Of a DNA stretch of 64,000 bases, positions 12,102 through 23,609 are shown piece by piece. Origin of the DNA: Capitulum mitella (taxonomy: Eukaryota > Arthropoda > Thecostraca > Pollicipedomorpha > Pollicipedidae); contig CP099848.1 of NCBI GenBank assembly GCA_030062745.1, positions 17,409,081 to 17,473,080 of the forward strand. Reading direction: 5' to 3'. The notes under the pieces are model-generated. The model worked only from the letters and a program-made list of their open reading frames with translations, was not told the DNA's origin and did no database searches. Made by a program: the position numbers and the translations under genes. Each line of letters starts with the position of its first letter. Position 1 is the first letter of the stretch.

Positions 12102-13149
12102 TGTTGTCGTAGACGACAAACTGTAATGCACTGTATGCTTGTATGTAATGTTGTCCTATTTACAGCTGTTGTTTGAGGTCGCGAACGGACGAAGGCCAGT
12201 GAATGGTTGCGTTCATTGGTTGGCGAAAGTCCACATTGCGTCATAGAAGGGCAGTACTTACAGATCATAATTCTGACGTATTCATATTTTGTGAAGCTTC
12301 TAGGCATTTGTTTTAGAAAAATTGAGTTTCGAAAACTTGCCGGCGGCATTTTTTTGCGAATCAAGTGGGTCTATACATAAAAATCCGGCCAATGTGGAAC
12401 ATTTCTTTTAGCACTGTGAGGCATGAAACTTCCTGGCTATTGTAAGGCTTCATTTTTGCGTCCAGTGTGAAGAGGTGAAAGTTTGAACTTTATGAGGAGC
12501 GGGACCAGGACAGGTTTTTGGAGACGTTTGGCCGTTTTTCGTAGCTTTAGGGGTGCGCTATCCATGGGCATGCCTTTAATCTTATGATACTAGTATAAGA
12601 TAAGCATTGTTTACAACATAACAACTGCTGGTACAATAACTTGTTTATTAGCTTGTTATAATAGCCAGGGTAGCAGACAGGGGCCCTCGTCACCTCGCCA
12701 CGGTTATTTTAAAAATTAGCAGTTGCATAAACTTCTTTATTCCTTATTCCGTCCGACAATTAGAATGATATTATCGTGTTTTTAATAACTCGGTGTTATC
12801 ACTGCTATTTAACTTATCTTGTGAAGGACGCATTAAAATGGCGAGGACGGTACAAGGGGTCAAAGCATTAGGCAGTCATATTATGCTCCATGTGTTTAAG
12901 GCAAATATACGCATTTTAGAAATGTCATTTTATTTCCAGTCATTCCCGACAGTCTTCCGCCGTCAATTTCTGGTGTGTAAGGAAGGACATAACACGAGAC
13001 TCTCCCATTCCCTCTTTCTTAGGTAGAGCAGTGGTCAGTCTGAGAGAGATATAATTTGATGATCTGAGGGTTGATCCAGGAGACTTAGTCCTCTTGCCAT
13101 ATGGGTAAGTTGGGTAACCATATGCCATAATAAGCTTCAGAAGCCTTTC
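12102..13149. other. Unassigned AT-rich DNA
   Basis: No frame or repeat is recognised. TTAA and poly-T tracts are common here, but no paired termini could be matched. Confidence 0.35.
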
Positions 13150-14400
13150 CTCTGTCTTTTTTTGTTCTCCATTTCCGGCTTTTTGAGCAGCTTTACGAAA
13201 CCTGGTCATGTTTGCTATCTTTTCCTTTTTCGTGTTATGACATATTCTCATAATTTTGTTTCGGTCAGGAGCGAATCCAGGCTAAGTTTTTAGGAGGCAC
13301 GTAAGACCATGTTTGGCACTGTTGAAGATAAAAGAAAATGGCTGCCAAAATAATTTTTTTAGGATAGAACTTAAAATTTTGTATGGATGTATAGTTATAT
13401 AGCTGGACAACAATACAGAAATACTTCTGTTGGCCTGAGATTAACCCACAAGGTCACGTGGAGACGAAAAGCAAAAGCATGACCCTGCTTAAATATTTTA
13501 ACCCTTGATTTTCTCAATGAAACTTCCGAAACGTTGATGACGCAGCACAGTGTTCTGTACTTGAGCTCAAGTTTCAGGTCGATATGAGGTCTGATCACCA
13601 AGTTATGACCTGAAATATCCGCGCTCAAACCCTGATCAATGACGACCATAAAAAGGAGCTTTAGAAGCACAATATCAAATAAAGATGTGGAATGATTATA
13701 AATATATGATAATAAGGAATAATTATAAATAATTAAAAACAATTAGATGTAATACAATACAACAAAAAATAAGTCTCCAAATAATAGCAATCGTGTTCGA
13801 ACACTACAGAATGCACCCAAGGCTATTCCATTTGACTCTGAGATCATTGGAAGCCGTTTGAGTTCAAAGTCGAAGTAGACCTGATGAATATATAACCATG
13901 ACAGGTCCCCCTTTTCATACCCCTGGCGAAGTTTTCGCCAACAGTATACAAACAGTGTAATACGAGTTGTATTTCTTAAACATAAAATGACCAGTAACGG
14001 ACAGAAAAAGATTTGAAACTTTTATGTTATTTAACGTTTTAGAAGAAAAATCCAAGCCGTCTCAACGTATATGAATTTTCCCAAACTTCTGAGATTATGG
14101 GCCAAAGGGATTAGTTTCATCGATTAGCTCTCGATTCATGGAAATTGGATCAAAATCAGTACGTAAATATCGGATTTGTAAGAAATAAAAATTACTTCCT
14201 TCCTCGCCCCCTTAAAAGATTCTCACAGTTCGTTCTCATCGCAGTGTAATTTACATCATGACGAAGCCACTGCCGTTTGTTGCGATCAAATCGGAGCACT
14301 ACATCACACGTTAGCTGATGTGCATACTAGAGTACACACGAGGGGGCGAGTTAGCCCCTCCCCCATACGGGAATGCGTCCGGGCGTTTTGGTAACGGGAG
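13150..14400 (+). mobile_element. TTAA-type element, family A relative, diverged copy
   Basis: The segment aligns by eye with the family A elements at 26473-27693 and 40152-41382. It has the same order of landmarks: a stretch containing ACGAAACYTGGT near 13196, the internal hAT-like end CAGGAGCGAATCCAGG at about 13269, GGAGGCACGTAAG near 13296, and near the right end a G-rich/C-rich hairpin followed by CCCCATACGGGAATG (14363-14377). Terminal TTAA duplications are not preserved, so the borders are approximate. The right end matches the copy at 57640-58345 better than the other two, which suggests a subfamily. Confidence 0.55.
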
Positions 14401-14409
14401 AAAGGATTG

Positions 14410-15102
14410 AAAGGTCGTGACTACTATGTAGATGGTCAAGGTTGGCAGATATCTTTTTTTAATATTTAAGGAACTAATATTAACATTATGCCGCAAACCC
14501 ATTTGTTCCCTTAAAAGTCAAAATATGCAATGTTGATTATGATTTACGTTTTCTGTGAGGGAAGGAGTGAAATAAGAATTACGATATTTTGGTTTCCCTG
14601 TTAATAAAGTCGGAATACCATTCGGCGTTCAGAAGTTTGTCCAGTTCTGAGATTTTTGTATTTAGGAAGTTCCATTCCCTTTCTGCTTTGCGCCGTGCCC
14701 ACCCTTTCTCAAAATGTATCTGTATCTATATCTGTATATGCTGTATCGGCGCCTGCAAACCCTGATCCCTCGGCCCGAGTGGAGTTTCACCTTGACACGG
14801 AACGAACTGGGGTTAAGGGATTTTTCTAAAACCTCACAGTGTACGCGCCACGGTCGTCCCATGGTGCTGTTTCATGTCAAATAACGCTGAATGCCTGTGA
14901 GAGCTAAAACCTCTGCGTCTGCCACACACCGGGTGTGAGCCGAACATTTTATTCGACAGACCCGGTGGCGGCAATCAGGGCTTTGCTACTCTGTATTCCT
15001 CGCTCTGTCGTTTTTCTCATCCGATAAAAGACGTTAGTTCCAGTGAGTCTTCTAGAGTAACTTCACCATAGAAATGTTGCAGCCCATGTACTTTAACTGA
15101 CT
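14410..15102. other. Unassigned DNA
   Basis: No coding region or repeat is recognised. A short (CTGTAT)-rich stretch lies near 14715-14745. Confidence 0.35.
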
Positions 15103-15110
15103 GCGACGCC

Positions 15111-15257
15111 CAGGGCCGGCGGATTAAGGGGCAGGGGGCAGCTGCCCCTCCCCCATCTCCGGCGGAAATTTAGCATTAACCTTACGGTGTTGCTTGGAAA
15201 GAAACGAGTTAAATAACTGGCCTGCGTCCCATCTCTGGAGAGGCTCCGCCGCCACTG
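15111..15257. mobile_element. hAT-type MITE, 147 bp
   Basis: The left end starts CAGGGCCGGCGGATTAAGG. The right end on the complement starts CAGTGGCGGCGGAGCCT. The flanks are GCGACGCC (15103-15110) and ACGAGGCC (15258-15265), an 8-bp duplication with two mismatches. A palindromic G/C stretch (GGGGGCAGCTGCCCC) lies just inside the left end. A similar left end occurs near 37298, where no right end is found. Confidence 0.75.
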
Positions 15258-15429
15258 ACGAGGCCTCCGAACAACGAGATACCAGAAAGATGTGGACTGT
15301 CAGGCCAGTCGTCCACTGAACTCATTAATAGTGGACCCGCATGCTTGCTGTTTCACGTGCCAGTCGTGATCCCGGAAGAAGACGCCACGATTTAATTGCT
15401 GAGTAGCTGAACGTACTTCCAGAGCCGGT

Positions 15430-15830
15430 GGTGCCTAGTCTGATTTCTGAGAAGCTGGTCGGCCGTTGGCCAGCGTCGGGTCGCGTGACGGCCGAGGTCA
15501 CGTGCCGACTGCTGCGTCTGCGTCGGCCGTCGTCTGCTGCCTCCTCAGCGGACTTTTTTTGGTCCCCGCGGTCCCAGTGGCGGCAGTCAGGGAGCAGGAC
15601 GGCAGCGGGGATGACGAGGAGGGGCCGTGTAGTTCTGGTGTCCGGCGCAGCCGCCTAGTCATTGGACCGTTGCGTCAGCGGAGGTGGAGGTCGGCGGTAT
15701 GTCACGTGCCTGCTGGGTCTGGTTGGCTGCTGTCACAGTGTAACCCCGGCCCGGCCAGCTGTGGAGTCGGCAGCCGCTGCGCCAGGGGTGAACCAAAGGA
15801 ACACAAATGTCATTTATCTGGTGCAAATGA
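15430..15830. other. GC-rich island, no gene assigned
   Basis: CpG-rich DNA with CACGTG at about 15498 and 15697. Frames of up to 158 codons are open, one with a hydrophobic start that imitates a signal peptide. Composition explains this, and there is no homology I recognise. Confidence 0.35.
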
Positions 15831-16107
15831 AACGGCTTTGCAACCAAATGCTCATAATGGGAGAGGGGAGAGGGCAGCCCCAGCACCATCAGAGAAGAAA
15901 ATGGAAGAGAAAAATCGCGAAAGAGGTGATCGGGCTGCCTAATGTTTCCTACACCTACACATCCTAAAGACGGGTTACCATTTCAGAAAAATCCTGTCTG
16001 CACACCTCCCTGCAAAACGAAAACAAGCAGCCATTTTTTATAGAAAGAGAACAAGCCTTGGACCGCTGAAGGAGCAAACAGGGTTAAAACAGCTTTCAAG
16101 TGCAGCC

Positions 16108-17297
16108 TGAAGGTCTACAACTAAAAATTTGCACAAAGTTTGGACCGTACTACCTCTCGACTCAGAGATCATAAGCACGCGAAATTTTCGGCACGTGACG
16201 ACAGTTCCCCATTGCTGTAATGACATCCATTTGTTTTTATTTCTGCGCAAAAGTGTCGGCGCTGCAGCAACTGACTGCAGAGGCCTGTAGAAACGTTACT
16301 GGTGAATTTCACGCCGTTGACAGGAGCAAAGGCAAAACATGCACCATTAGGCACTTCCTTGCCATGAAAGTTTCCGGAAGAACGATATATGCAGTGTAGC
16401 GTAGGTGTGATGAGGGAATCCCATTTATGAGAAAGTCCGGCACTGGCCGCCCAGGGGTGGATATGCCCATTCATTGGGTGCAGACTCTGAAGAAGTAGAT
16501 TACTGAAAAAGTTGGCCGCTCTCAGGCAAATGCTTAAGGAGAATTTAACATCTCTCAACAATATGTGTATAAGATACTGCGGCTCAAGACATCCCGCAAG
16601 CATCGCCTCTGGGGGAAAAGTGTCCAATGCTACGGAGACACAAAAACGGAAGTAGAAGATGACATGCCAAAAGGCAAGATGAGAAAAAAGCGCTGGAGTC
16701 CTGCAGCCAAATGAAGAAACACTGATTGTAATGGAGGACGAAAGATATTCCCCTTTCAAACGCTCATGAGGTCAGGCTAATAAAGGGTTCTTGTAGGAGT
16801 TCGCGGAAGAGAAAGAGCAGCGACTCGGACATTTGGGACCTGAAAAAAGGAATATTATCCAAAGAAGGTCATGGTTTGGGCAACCATTTCAGAATCTGTA
16901 GATAGCAAGGGCCGGCAGTCCCTTAGTTGAGGCCAATGGAGTAGTCTTGGGCATTGCTAAAGGCCCAGATATAAGAAGGGGCTGGAAAGCCGAAAATGAC
17001 CACCAACTCAACGACAGAATACTCTTCAAGTTGAAGGCGTCCAAACCGGCGGTGTGCCAAAAGTTCATCGCGATATGAGGACCAATGTGCGCCGTGTGGC
17101 CGACAGCGGCACCCCGAGCTGCTGCGCCCATGCACAGGCAAAAAGAAGAGAGTGCTGATTTCGTCCACGCGTCTTTAAAACTTACGCGTGGCGCCTGTCC
17201 TAAAATAAGTCCTTTGCAAGTTTGCGCATATTTTAAGTTTTACACTACAACTAAAAACTGTCCTGCTAAACTTTGTAGACGACTAATGAAAATCTCC
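16108..17297 (+). mobile_element. Decayed DNA transposon, left copy of an inverted pair
   Basis: This copy begins AAGGTCTACAACTAAAAA and ends near CTTTGTAGAC (17271-17280). It matches the segment 17385-18742 in reverse orientation over most of its length. Shared landmarks include GTCGTCACGTGCC, GCAGAAATAAAAACAAA, ATTTCTAC/GTTTCTAC and GAGGACCAATGTGCGCCGT (17066-17084). Broken + strand reading shows a helix-turn-helix-like string (NISQQYVYKILR, about 16545) and a lysine/arginine-rich tract (RTNVRR-type, seen clearly in the right copy), as expected of a transposase relic. The family is not identified. Stops and frameshifts make it non-functional. Confidence 0.6.
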
Positions 17298-17422
17298 GAA
17301 ATTTGCAAAGGGTTTATTTTAGACCCTCCACAACAAACCCTTTGCAAGTTTGTGCAGATTAATAGTTTTACACTACAACTAAAAGTTGTACAACTTAACG
17401 TTGTAGACTACAAGTAAAAATC
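17211..17422. repeat. Direct repeat pair at the junction of the inverted copies
   Basis: Two units of about 84 bp (17211-17297 and 17339-17422) both start CCTTTGCAAGTTTG, contain TTTTACACTACAACTAAAA and end near GTAGAC..GAAAATCT or GTAGAC..TAAAAATCT. They contain terminus-like motifs of the flanking transposon copies, so they are probably the inner ends of the two insertions. Confidence 0.6.
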
Positions 17423-18742
17423 TACACCAACTTGCAAAAGACATTTTAGAACAGGAAACACGTGTAAGCATCAAAGAAACGTCGACAGAATCAACATTCG
17501 CCTCTTTCCGTGTCCATAGACGCAGCAGCTTGCGGTGGCTGCCGTCCGCCATACGGCGCACATTGGTCCTCACATGCGCGATGAGCTTTGAACATATCTC
17601 CGGTTTGAAGGTCTTCAGTTTGAGGAGGATTATGGCGCGGAGCTTGTGGTCATTTTTGAGTTTCCAGCCCCTTCATATACCTGGGCTTTTAGCAGTGCCC
17701 AGGACTGTTCGATTGGCCTCAACTGCTGACGAGTCGTCTGCGCGTGCAGCGACGCTTATTTTCAGCTTGTTCATTTCCTCCAGTACGGATTTTTCATAGT
17801 GCTAGAAAGCCAGCTCGGGTCAGAAGGTCACGTTACCATCGCTGTCATGTTTTTCAGTGAACCGAGTCAACCTAGGTGGACAACCTACCTAGTTTGCTGT
17901 ATGTCAACCTAGTTTGCTGTATGTAGCCCCGTTCATGGCGGTCCTGTAGATTATAAAGCACTGGTTAACTCCAGATTTTGAAATGGCTGCACAAACCATG
18001 ACCCTCTCTGGGTACCTCCTTTTCTCAGATATCGAATGTCCTGGTCGGTTTCCTCTTTGCTCTCTGCGTAGAACCCATGAGCTTCTGAGCAGTCAAAAGG
18101 GAAACAGCTTTCGCCATCCATTAAATCACTGCGTCTTCACTTGGCTTCAGGACACCACCTCTGAGTTTTCGGCGTCTCGTCTTGTTTCAGTTTCTGTCTC
18201 CGTGGCACAGGAGACTTTCCCGGCGGCGGTACTTGCGAGATGTCTAGCAGCATTGTCTTGGGCACAGGATGTTGAGAGATGTTTGGTTTTCCTGAAACAC
18301 GTGCCGTCATTTCTGAGCAGCTTGATCCTGAGAGTTGCCAACTTTTTCTACCATGTACTTTTTCAGACCCTGCGCCCTGTGGGTGGGCATGTTTACCCCT
18401 GGGTAAACTGCCAAACTTTTTCGCCAGTGGGATTCCCTTGTCACACTTACGCAGCACTGCGTAAATAATTCTACTGAGAACTTCCATGGCAAGGGAATGC
18501 CTGCAGTGTATGTTTTGTTTTTGCTCCGGTGAATCCTGTGAAATTTGCCAATAACATTTCTACAAACGTCTTTAGCCAGTTGCTGTAGTGCCGACATTCT
18601 GAGCAGAAATAAAAACAAACGGACGCCGTTATAACAAAGGAAAATTGTCGTCACGTGCCGGACATTTCACATGCTTATTATCTCTGAGTCGAGAAACAGA
18701 GCAGTCCAAACTTTGTGTAGATATTTAGCTGTAGACCTTTAG
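17385..18742 (-). mobile_element. Decayed DNA transposon, right copy of an inverted pair
   Basis: This is the reverse-oriented relative of 16108-17297, with matching outer end (GTAGACCTTTAGACG at 18731-18745 against the complement of the left start). On the complement, fragments read KFGSLPRGKHAHP, NISQHPVPKTM, then LLKLKTFKPEICSKLIAH and RTNVRRMADGSHRKLL, running towards lower coordinates. These follow the same order as in the left copy. Frame breaks differ between the two copies, so each decayed after insertion. A 161-codon + strand frame (17983-18468) is only the antisense of this relic. Confidence 0.6.
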
Positions 18743-18745
18743 ACG

Positions 18746-19460
18746 TTTATACAGCTATAACCAGCTATAACCTATAACTAACAGGTATTTCCTTCAACCA
18801 CTGACTGATCTTGGGGTGTGGCCATATTCTTTGGCGGTGTTGGCCCTACAGTGCAGGGGTGTTCGACCAACGCCGTGCTTCCTGGGTCGCAGCTTTCCAC
18901 GGGTTATTGACCAGGTGCGTGCAGCAGCCCTCGAGATACGTCACGTGCCTTGTCAAACCTGAAGACGCTCTGTTCACTGTCAGTAGCATCGAAGAGCACA
19001 GAAGCACAGAAGCAAAAGAAAGCATCGAAACAACGTAAAATGTGAAAACGCAGCGCTCCAGCGTCCAAGGTCCGTCAGGACCAATTCCAGTTCGTTTCGT
19101 TAAATCAACATTGTTGGCTTTTTATGAGGGAAGCCCGTCTCGGTCACGTGCACGGTTGCGGACACGGCCACAAATTGTGAGCGCGCCGCTCAGGTCGGCC
19201 GACCAGTACCGCCGCTGTGGACTGCTGCGTTGCTGGGCAGGTGGTGACGCAGGCAGCGATGACCTCGAGCGAGTCGCCGGCGGCCGACGGCCCCCGGCTT
19301 TTAATAATTTAACGAACTAAACGGCTGCGCGCGGCCGACCGACCGCAGCGGACGGCACCGTCGTCCGGCCGAGCAGAGGCGGGCGTCGCGCGCCGGACGG
19401 CGAAAGCCGGCCACCGTATCTGCACAGGAACCACAGGTGTACTGTTGCCATTGACGGTCC
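18746..19460. other. Unassigned DNA with CACGTG sites
   Basis: The part from about 19040 is GC-rich with open frames in several phases but no recognisable product. CACGTG occurs at about 18940 and 19145. Confidence 0.35.
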
Positions 19461-19466
19461 CGGACT

Positions 19467-19690
19467 GCCGGCACCAGCTGCTGGTGCTGGAGACTGTCGC
19501 CACTACTGGTGCCCCGGACTGTCGGCACCACTGGTACGCCCCGACTGTCAGCACGACTGGTGCCCCGGACTGTCGGCACCATTGGCACTGGCATCCTGAA
19601 CTGTCGGCACCAACAGTGCCCCAGACCGTCGGCATCAATAACGCCGTGGAATGTCGGCACTAGTGATGTGTCCTGGACTTTCAACACCAT
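19467..19690. repeat. Degenerate ~25-bp GC-rich minisatellite
   Basis: About nine variable units share the core GGACTGTCGGCACC followed by an ACTGGTGCC-like half, so each unit contains an imperfect palindrome (GGCACCA-CTGGTGCC). Unit length varies from about 22 to 32 bases, with decay increasing to the right. Frames across it look repetitive on both strands (for example VVPTVRGTS repeats on the complement) and should not be called genes. Confidence 0.75.
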
Positions 19691-19699
19691 AAATGTTCG

Positions 19700-20734
19700 C
19701 TGCAGGGATTTTTCATTGCCACAAATCATTTTGACAGTGTACAAAACGACGGTCAGTGGTTCTTTGTTAAACGTCCCGTTTAACAATGGAAGCCTACGCC
19801 TAATGAACAATGACTGAAATAAGATGAAAATAACAGCAAAATCCCATTCACTTCAATGATCGATTCCTTGACAAACAACGTATTAAAAATGTTGACCATC
19901 TGGCGTTATCCACCATAACTATGCACGGGTTTTGTTATCTGTGTAATAAAGTCGCTTCAAAATGACAACTGTGGGTACGCATTCTTAGTTGTAACCACTA
20001 CTAATTTATTCATTTATTGAAAGGTGGGGTTCATCATAATACTGAAATCAGGGGTGTGTGAGATGACATTTTATCTTCGACGAAAATCTGGTTTTGGCCC
20101 CAACAGTTTTTTTGGAAAAGCTCCATCCATGGTTATATCTGGCACCTCACAAACGGACGTTTCAACTGTTAATTTTTGGTACCTGAACTTTCTTTTGCGT
20201 TATTAACAGGAATAAATTGCATGAATTCCGCTATTTCGACAGGAAAAAGTGGACATAACTAATGCAAATATGCCGTTGTCCTTGTCTTCGAGAAGAAATC
20301 ATAAATATTTTGTCGCCGCCATAAGTGCAAGGTAATGCCTACCAGGATCAACCTTAATCCAACCCACGCATGTGTTGAGAGTAGTATTACATTTTCTCAA
20401 ATAACACTGAAATGATGCGGAAAAGTTGTCACCATGGTCAGTTAGATCTCGGGTAGCAGACTTTTAGTTTATGTTCATGTTAGTTTAACTGCCAAGAGGA
20501 TGCACAGGAACATTTTGGTTTCATTTACAAACCAACACATCGCCAACGCAAAGACAGCCCTCGGATTAACCTTCCACATTTCATATGATGCGAATGGCCT
20601 TTGATATGACAGATGTAACATTGATGTGACGGACAAGTCGCTGACGTGGCTTGATGTATCCGGTCGCATTAGAAATGTTCGTCGTGCTGGAGTTTGCAGG
20701 GAACACACTCGGATACAGCAGTCCGCGTTACGTA
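19700..20734. other. Unassigned DNA
   Basis: No gene or repeat is recognised. A 107-codon complementary frame (20475-20798) overlaps the next MITE and has no known similarity. Confidence 0.35.
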
Positions 20735-20742
20735 GATTTATG

Positions 20743-20880
20743 CATGGGCGTAGAAACGGAAGATGGGGGGAGCCTTGCCACCCCCCTTCCACATGCAAAC
20801 TTTAGGGAAGTTTAACATAAGCCGTAAGAAAAAAATATATTTGCGCCCCCCCACTTTTTCTGGATGCTCCTACACCCCTA
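20743..20880. mobile_element. hAT-like MITE, 138 bp
   Basis: The element is flanked by GATTTATG at 20735-20742 and 20881-20888. The left end reads CATGGGCGTAGAAACGG and the right end, on the complement, TAGGGGTGTAGGAGCATCC. These are imperfect inverted repeats sharing GGGCGTAG/GGGTGTAG. The interior contains opposed G-runs and C-runs. A related copy lies near 30348-30476. Confidence 0.75.
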
Positions 20881-20889
20881 GATTTATGC

Positions 20890-22372
20890 CATGAAATTTA
20901 CGAAAACTAACAATGTATCTGCGTATGCGTGCATAAGGGCAAGCGACCGAGTGTGTTTTCCACAACTGATGTAAGTTACAGTTACGAACGGAATTTGAAG
21001 TGGAAGGGTCCACCTGTAACGGGTGTTTTGGATTGAGATAGTGAAGTTGCAGCACATAGTTTTGTATCAATAAGCATTGTGTCTCAAAGCTATAAGAACC
21101 GAGTTTTGAAACGATTTTCCTCGAATTTCCCCCTCATTCTTTCACTTGTGTCATATTGTCATTTGTTGCGTAACGACACGAGCGTGCGCAACACAAGAAA
21201 CGTGAACAGGAAACCGTGTGGTTCGTCACTGAGGAATGACTCAGAATGAATTTTCTGATGATTATGTCTGTTGGTGTTCCTAAGTATTCCTCACCAAAAT
21301 CATTAATGGAAAAGTGGTGAGCGACAGTTTTCGGACTAACCGAATTTATTTCGGCGAAATCAAACAAGGTGGAATTTTCCGTATCGGTATTTGCGTGAAA
21401 ACGCGCCCATCCGTTAGGTGGTCGGTGCCGGGTGGATTTTTTCGTTGAATCAGTCGGATGCTGACGGCAGACCGAGAGCGGGCAGGGCTGGACGGCACCT
21501 CCTGACGGTCCTGGATCAGCCCTCTGGGTGCGTCGCGGCAGGCCTTGCAGGATGACACCGGGTGTAGGGACGGGTTGCGATATCGCCCTTGTCATCGGAT
21601 CAGCATTTACGTCACAGGCCGCGCGTTGCACAACGCTGCACATTGCAGCGCGCTCTTGCAGAATGTTGCGGTCGCTGATGACGGTGCGCTGTGCAACGGC
21701 ATGCTGCAGAGTGGCCGGACAGACTGGCCTGGAGTGGCGTCAGCACGTGACCAGCCTCCAGAACTGGCCCTGCGGCGAGTGGGCTCCATTACGGGTAGTG
21801 GGGTAGGGAACTCGGCCTTTTCGCCTCGGGCTTTGCAGCGCGCCAGAAATGACTTTTCTTTGTCCTGCTACACTCAAACATTCGGTTACGTGCGCAGTCA
21901 TTTCGGAGGAGGTGCTCTTGCTGCACGGCGCACTGCAGGACTGCCTGCAGCCTCATTCGTTTTAATCCTGACCCTGACTCAATTTGGAACCCTCTACGGT
22001 TTGCTTACGGCTGTCTTGAAATTGGAGCACATTTACATCATGGGCTTAGTTCTCTGTATGGTTGCCCGAACACCGACATAGGTATGGTCGGGTCTACAAA
22101 TAGTGTTCTATTGCTCGCAATGATTTGTAGTTGGTCGGTTCCTGGGTTGTTTATCGACGCTCTGGACTGCCAGGGTTATTTCACGTCGCATCCTGACACA
22201 TGAGTCGCTGTTGGGAAGGCGAAATGCCGCTAGTACCCGGGCTCTAACCGAAGACCCTTTGGTAACATGGAAGGCGCGCATGGCGAGCATCTGTATAGAG
22301 CCGCTCTTACAATGACCTGAAATTAACTATTGTTGGTAATGACCTCTTATGACACCTCAACACAATGCATAT
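20890..22372. other. Unassigned DNA with a GC-rich part at 21450-21900
   Basis: Frames of 169 codons (21134-21643, complement) and 178 codons (21545-22081) overlap on opposite strands in the GC-rich part. Neither has a recognisable domain or codon pattern, so I do not call them genes. Confidence 0.35.
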
Positions 22373-22600
22373 TGTTGGCTATCTTGCTGCACCAGTGTAT
22401 CGATGAAGATAAAGGAAACTTGACCAAATGGCGTCGTAAGATATAGTCTTGTATGTGGCGTCATTTTGGTGTGACCTGGATAACTTTGACATGTTTCTTT
22501 CCAAAATGAGCAAAATTTACACATCGATGGGTACTGAAAATGTGACGGCTTTGCGCTACAGTAGAGAAACAAGCGAAGGCGTCCGACGCCTCCGCCGTCC
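22373..22600 (+). repeat. Dispersed repeat D, copy 1
   Basis: This shares ordered blocks with 58580-58800 in the same orientation: CACCAGTGTATCGATG (22390-22405) with AGATAAAG just after, ACCAAAATG-type blocks, and GAAAATGTGACG. The class is unknown and no terminal repeats are visible. Confidence 0.5.
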
Positions 22601-23080
22601 ACGCCCTCTCCCACACACGTTCACGCGCAGCTTAAGGTTATTACCGTGGCTTTACTGTGTTTTGGCCGAGGTTCTAGCTATAAATGTCGTGACAGCTTGC
22701 TGACAATGGGGCGTTCAAGTGAAACCCCAGCCTTGAAATGGCTTTACCTGCCAAAGCCTAACGGACATGCGTAAAGAGGAAAATGTACTGCATATAAGAT
22801 CTTCTGAGGCAAAAAGAAGAAGATGTTTTTTTTCTTTTTATAAGTCCGATGTTAATGGACCGATTTTGATTTGGTTGGCATGAACCTAGTGTTAATTGAT
22901 GGTACTTTCCCTCTGGTAAACACTTTTAGAATTTGACAAAATTCATAGACGTTCACAGTGTTTTGAAAATGGGAGGTACATTTGCTATTGCAATAACGTC
23001 AGACTTTTTTGTATCAGTGATTTCAGAATTAAGAAAAACAAATTATATCGGGGTCATTCCATACCAGTTTAATCAATGAG
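22601..23080. other. Unassigned AT-rich DNA
   Basis: No gene or repeat boundary is recognised. Confidence 0.35.
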
Positions 23081-23600
23081 CGCTCAGTTTTAACACCAGA
23101 TTATCAGGGATTTCGCTGGAACTTAGTCTATTGGGTTTTCTGCAGCTCTGAACAATATTCTGAGAAAATTAGATTGATTGAGAATAGATTGATAGGAATC
23201 ACGGTTTGGAAATTATGTGCAGTTTCCATTTTTCAAGCTTTGTAAAAAGTTAAATTTGAAACGACTGTTCTTATTAACTATTCATCATAGGCGCACGAGT
23301 TAAATACAGTTGGACAGACCGCAAGCTCAGCTATAATTATGCACTAAATTTGCTAAAAATATGAATACTTTTTATGGACGGATGCATTAACAAATGCTAT
23401 TTTCAGTCTTGGTTTGTGAAAAACATGACTATTTGGAATTTTAAATTCACACATTTTACTACCCGGTTCAATGTGAAACATGGTGAGTCTTTCCATTACC
23501 AGCTCTGCCAGCGCGCCTCGAATTGTGCCTCCCGAGCGCCGCGCCCGGCCACCGCTTCCCCAGTCGCCTCCTCCCTCCCCTTCGCGTCAGATTTCGGAGG
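23080..23600 (+). repeat. Dispersed repeat E, copy 1 (inverted partner at 27770-28315)
   Basis: Clear matches in reverse orientation to 27770-28315 include ATCAGGGATTTCGCTGRAACTT, CTCTGAACAATATTCTGAG, GCGCACGAGTTAAATACAGT and, at the GC-rich end, ACATGGTGAGYCTTTCCATACCAGCTCTGCCA in diverged form. Both copies run from an AT-rich part to a GC-rich part of about 100 bp. No target duplication is evident and the element class is unknown. Confidence 0.65.
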
Positions 23601-23609
23601 CGGTGCGGA

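Noticed and set aside
11505-12131. 208-codon complementary frame
   Set aside because: Its start lies in an AAGCC microsatellite and it crosses the right end of a TTAA element. No domain or homology is recognised.
15466-15942. 158-codon frame with a signal-peptide-like start
   Set aside because: It lies in a CpG island where several frames are open on both strands. The hydrophobic start is short and compositional and the rest has no domain.
16169-16759. 196-codon complementary frame and the similar 161-codon + frame at 17983-18468
   Set aside because: Their similarity looks like a gene pair at first, but it comes from the inverted transposon copies. The transposase-like motifs read on the opposite strand in both.
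21134-22081. Overlapping frames of 169 and 178 codons on opposite strands
   Set aside because: Both lie in a GC-rich stretch, overlap each other, and show no domain, splice context or codon pattern of a gene.
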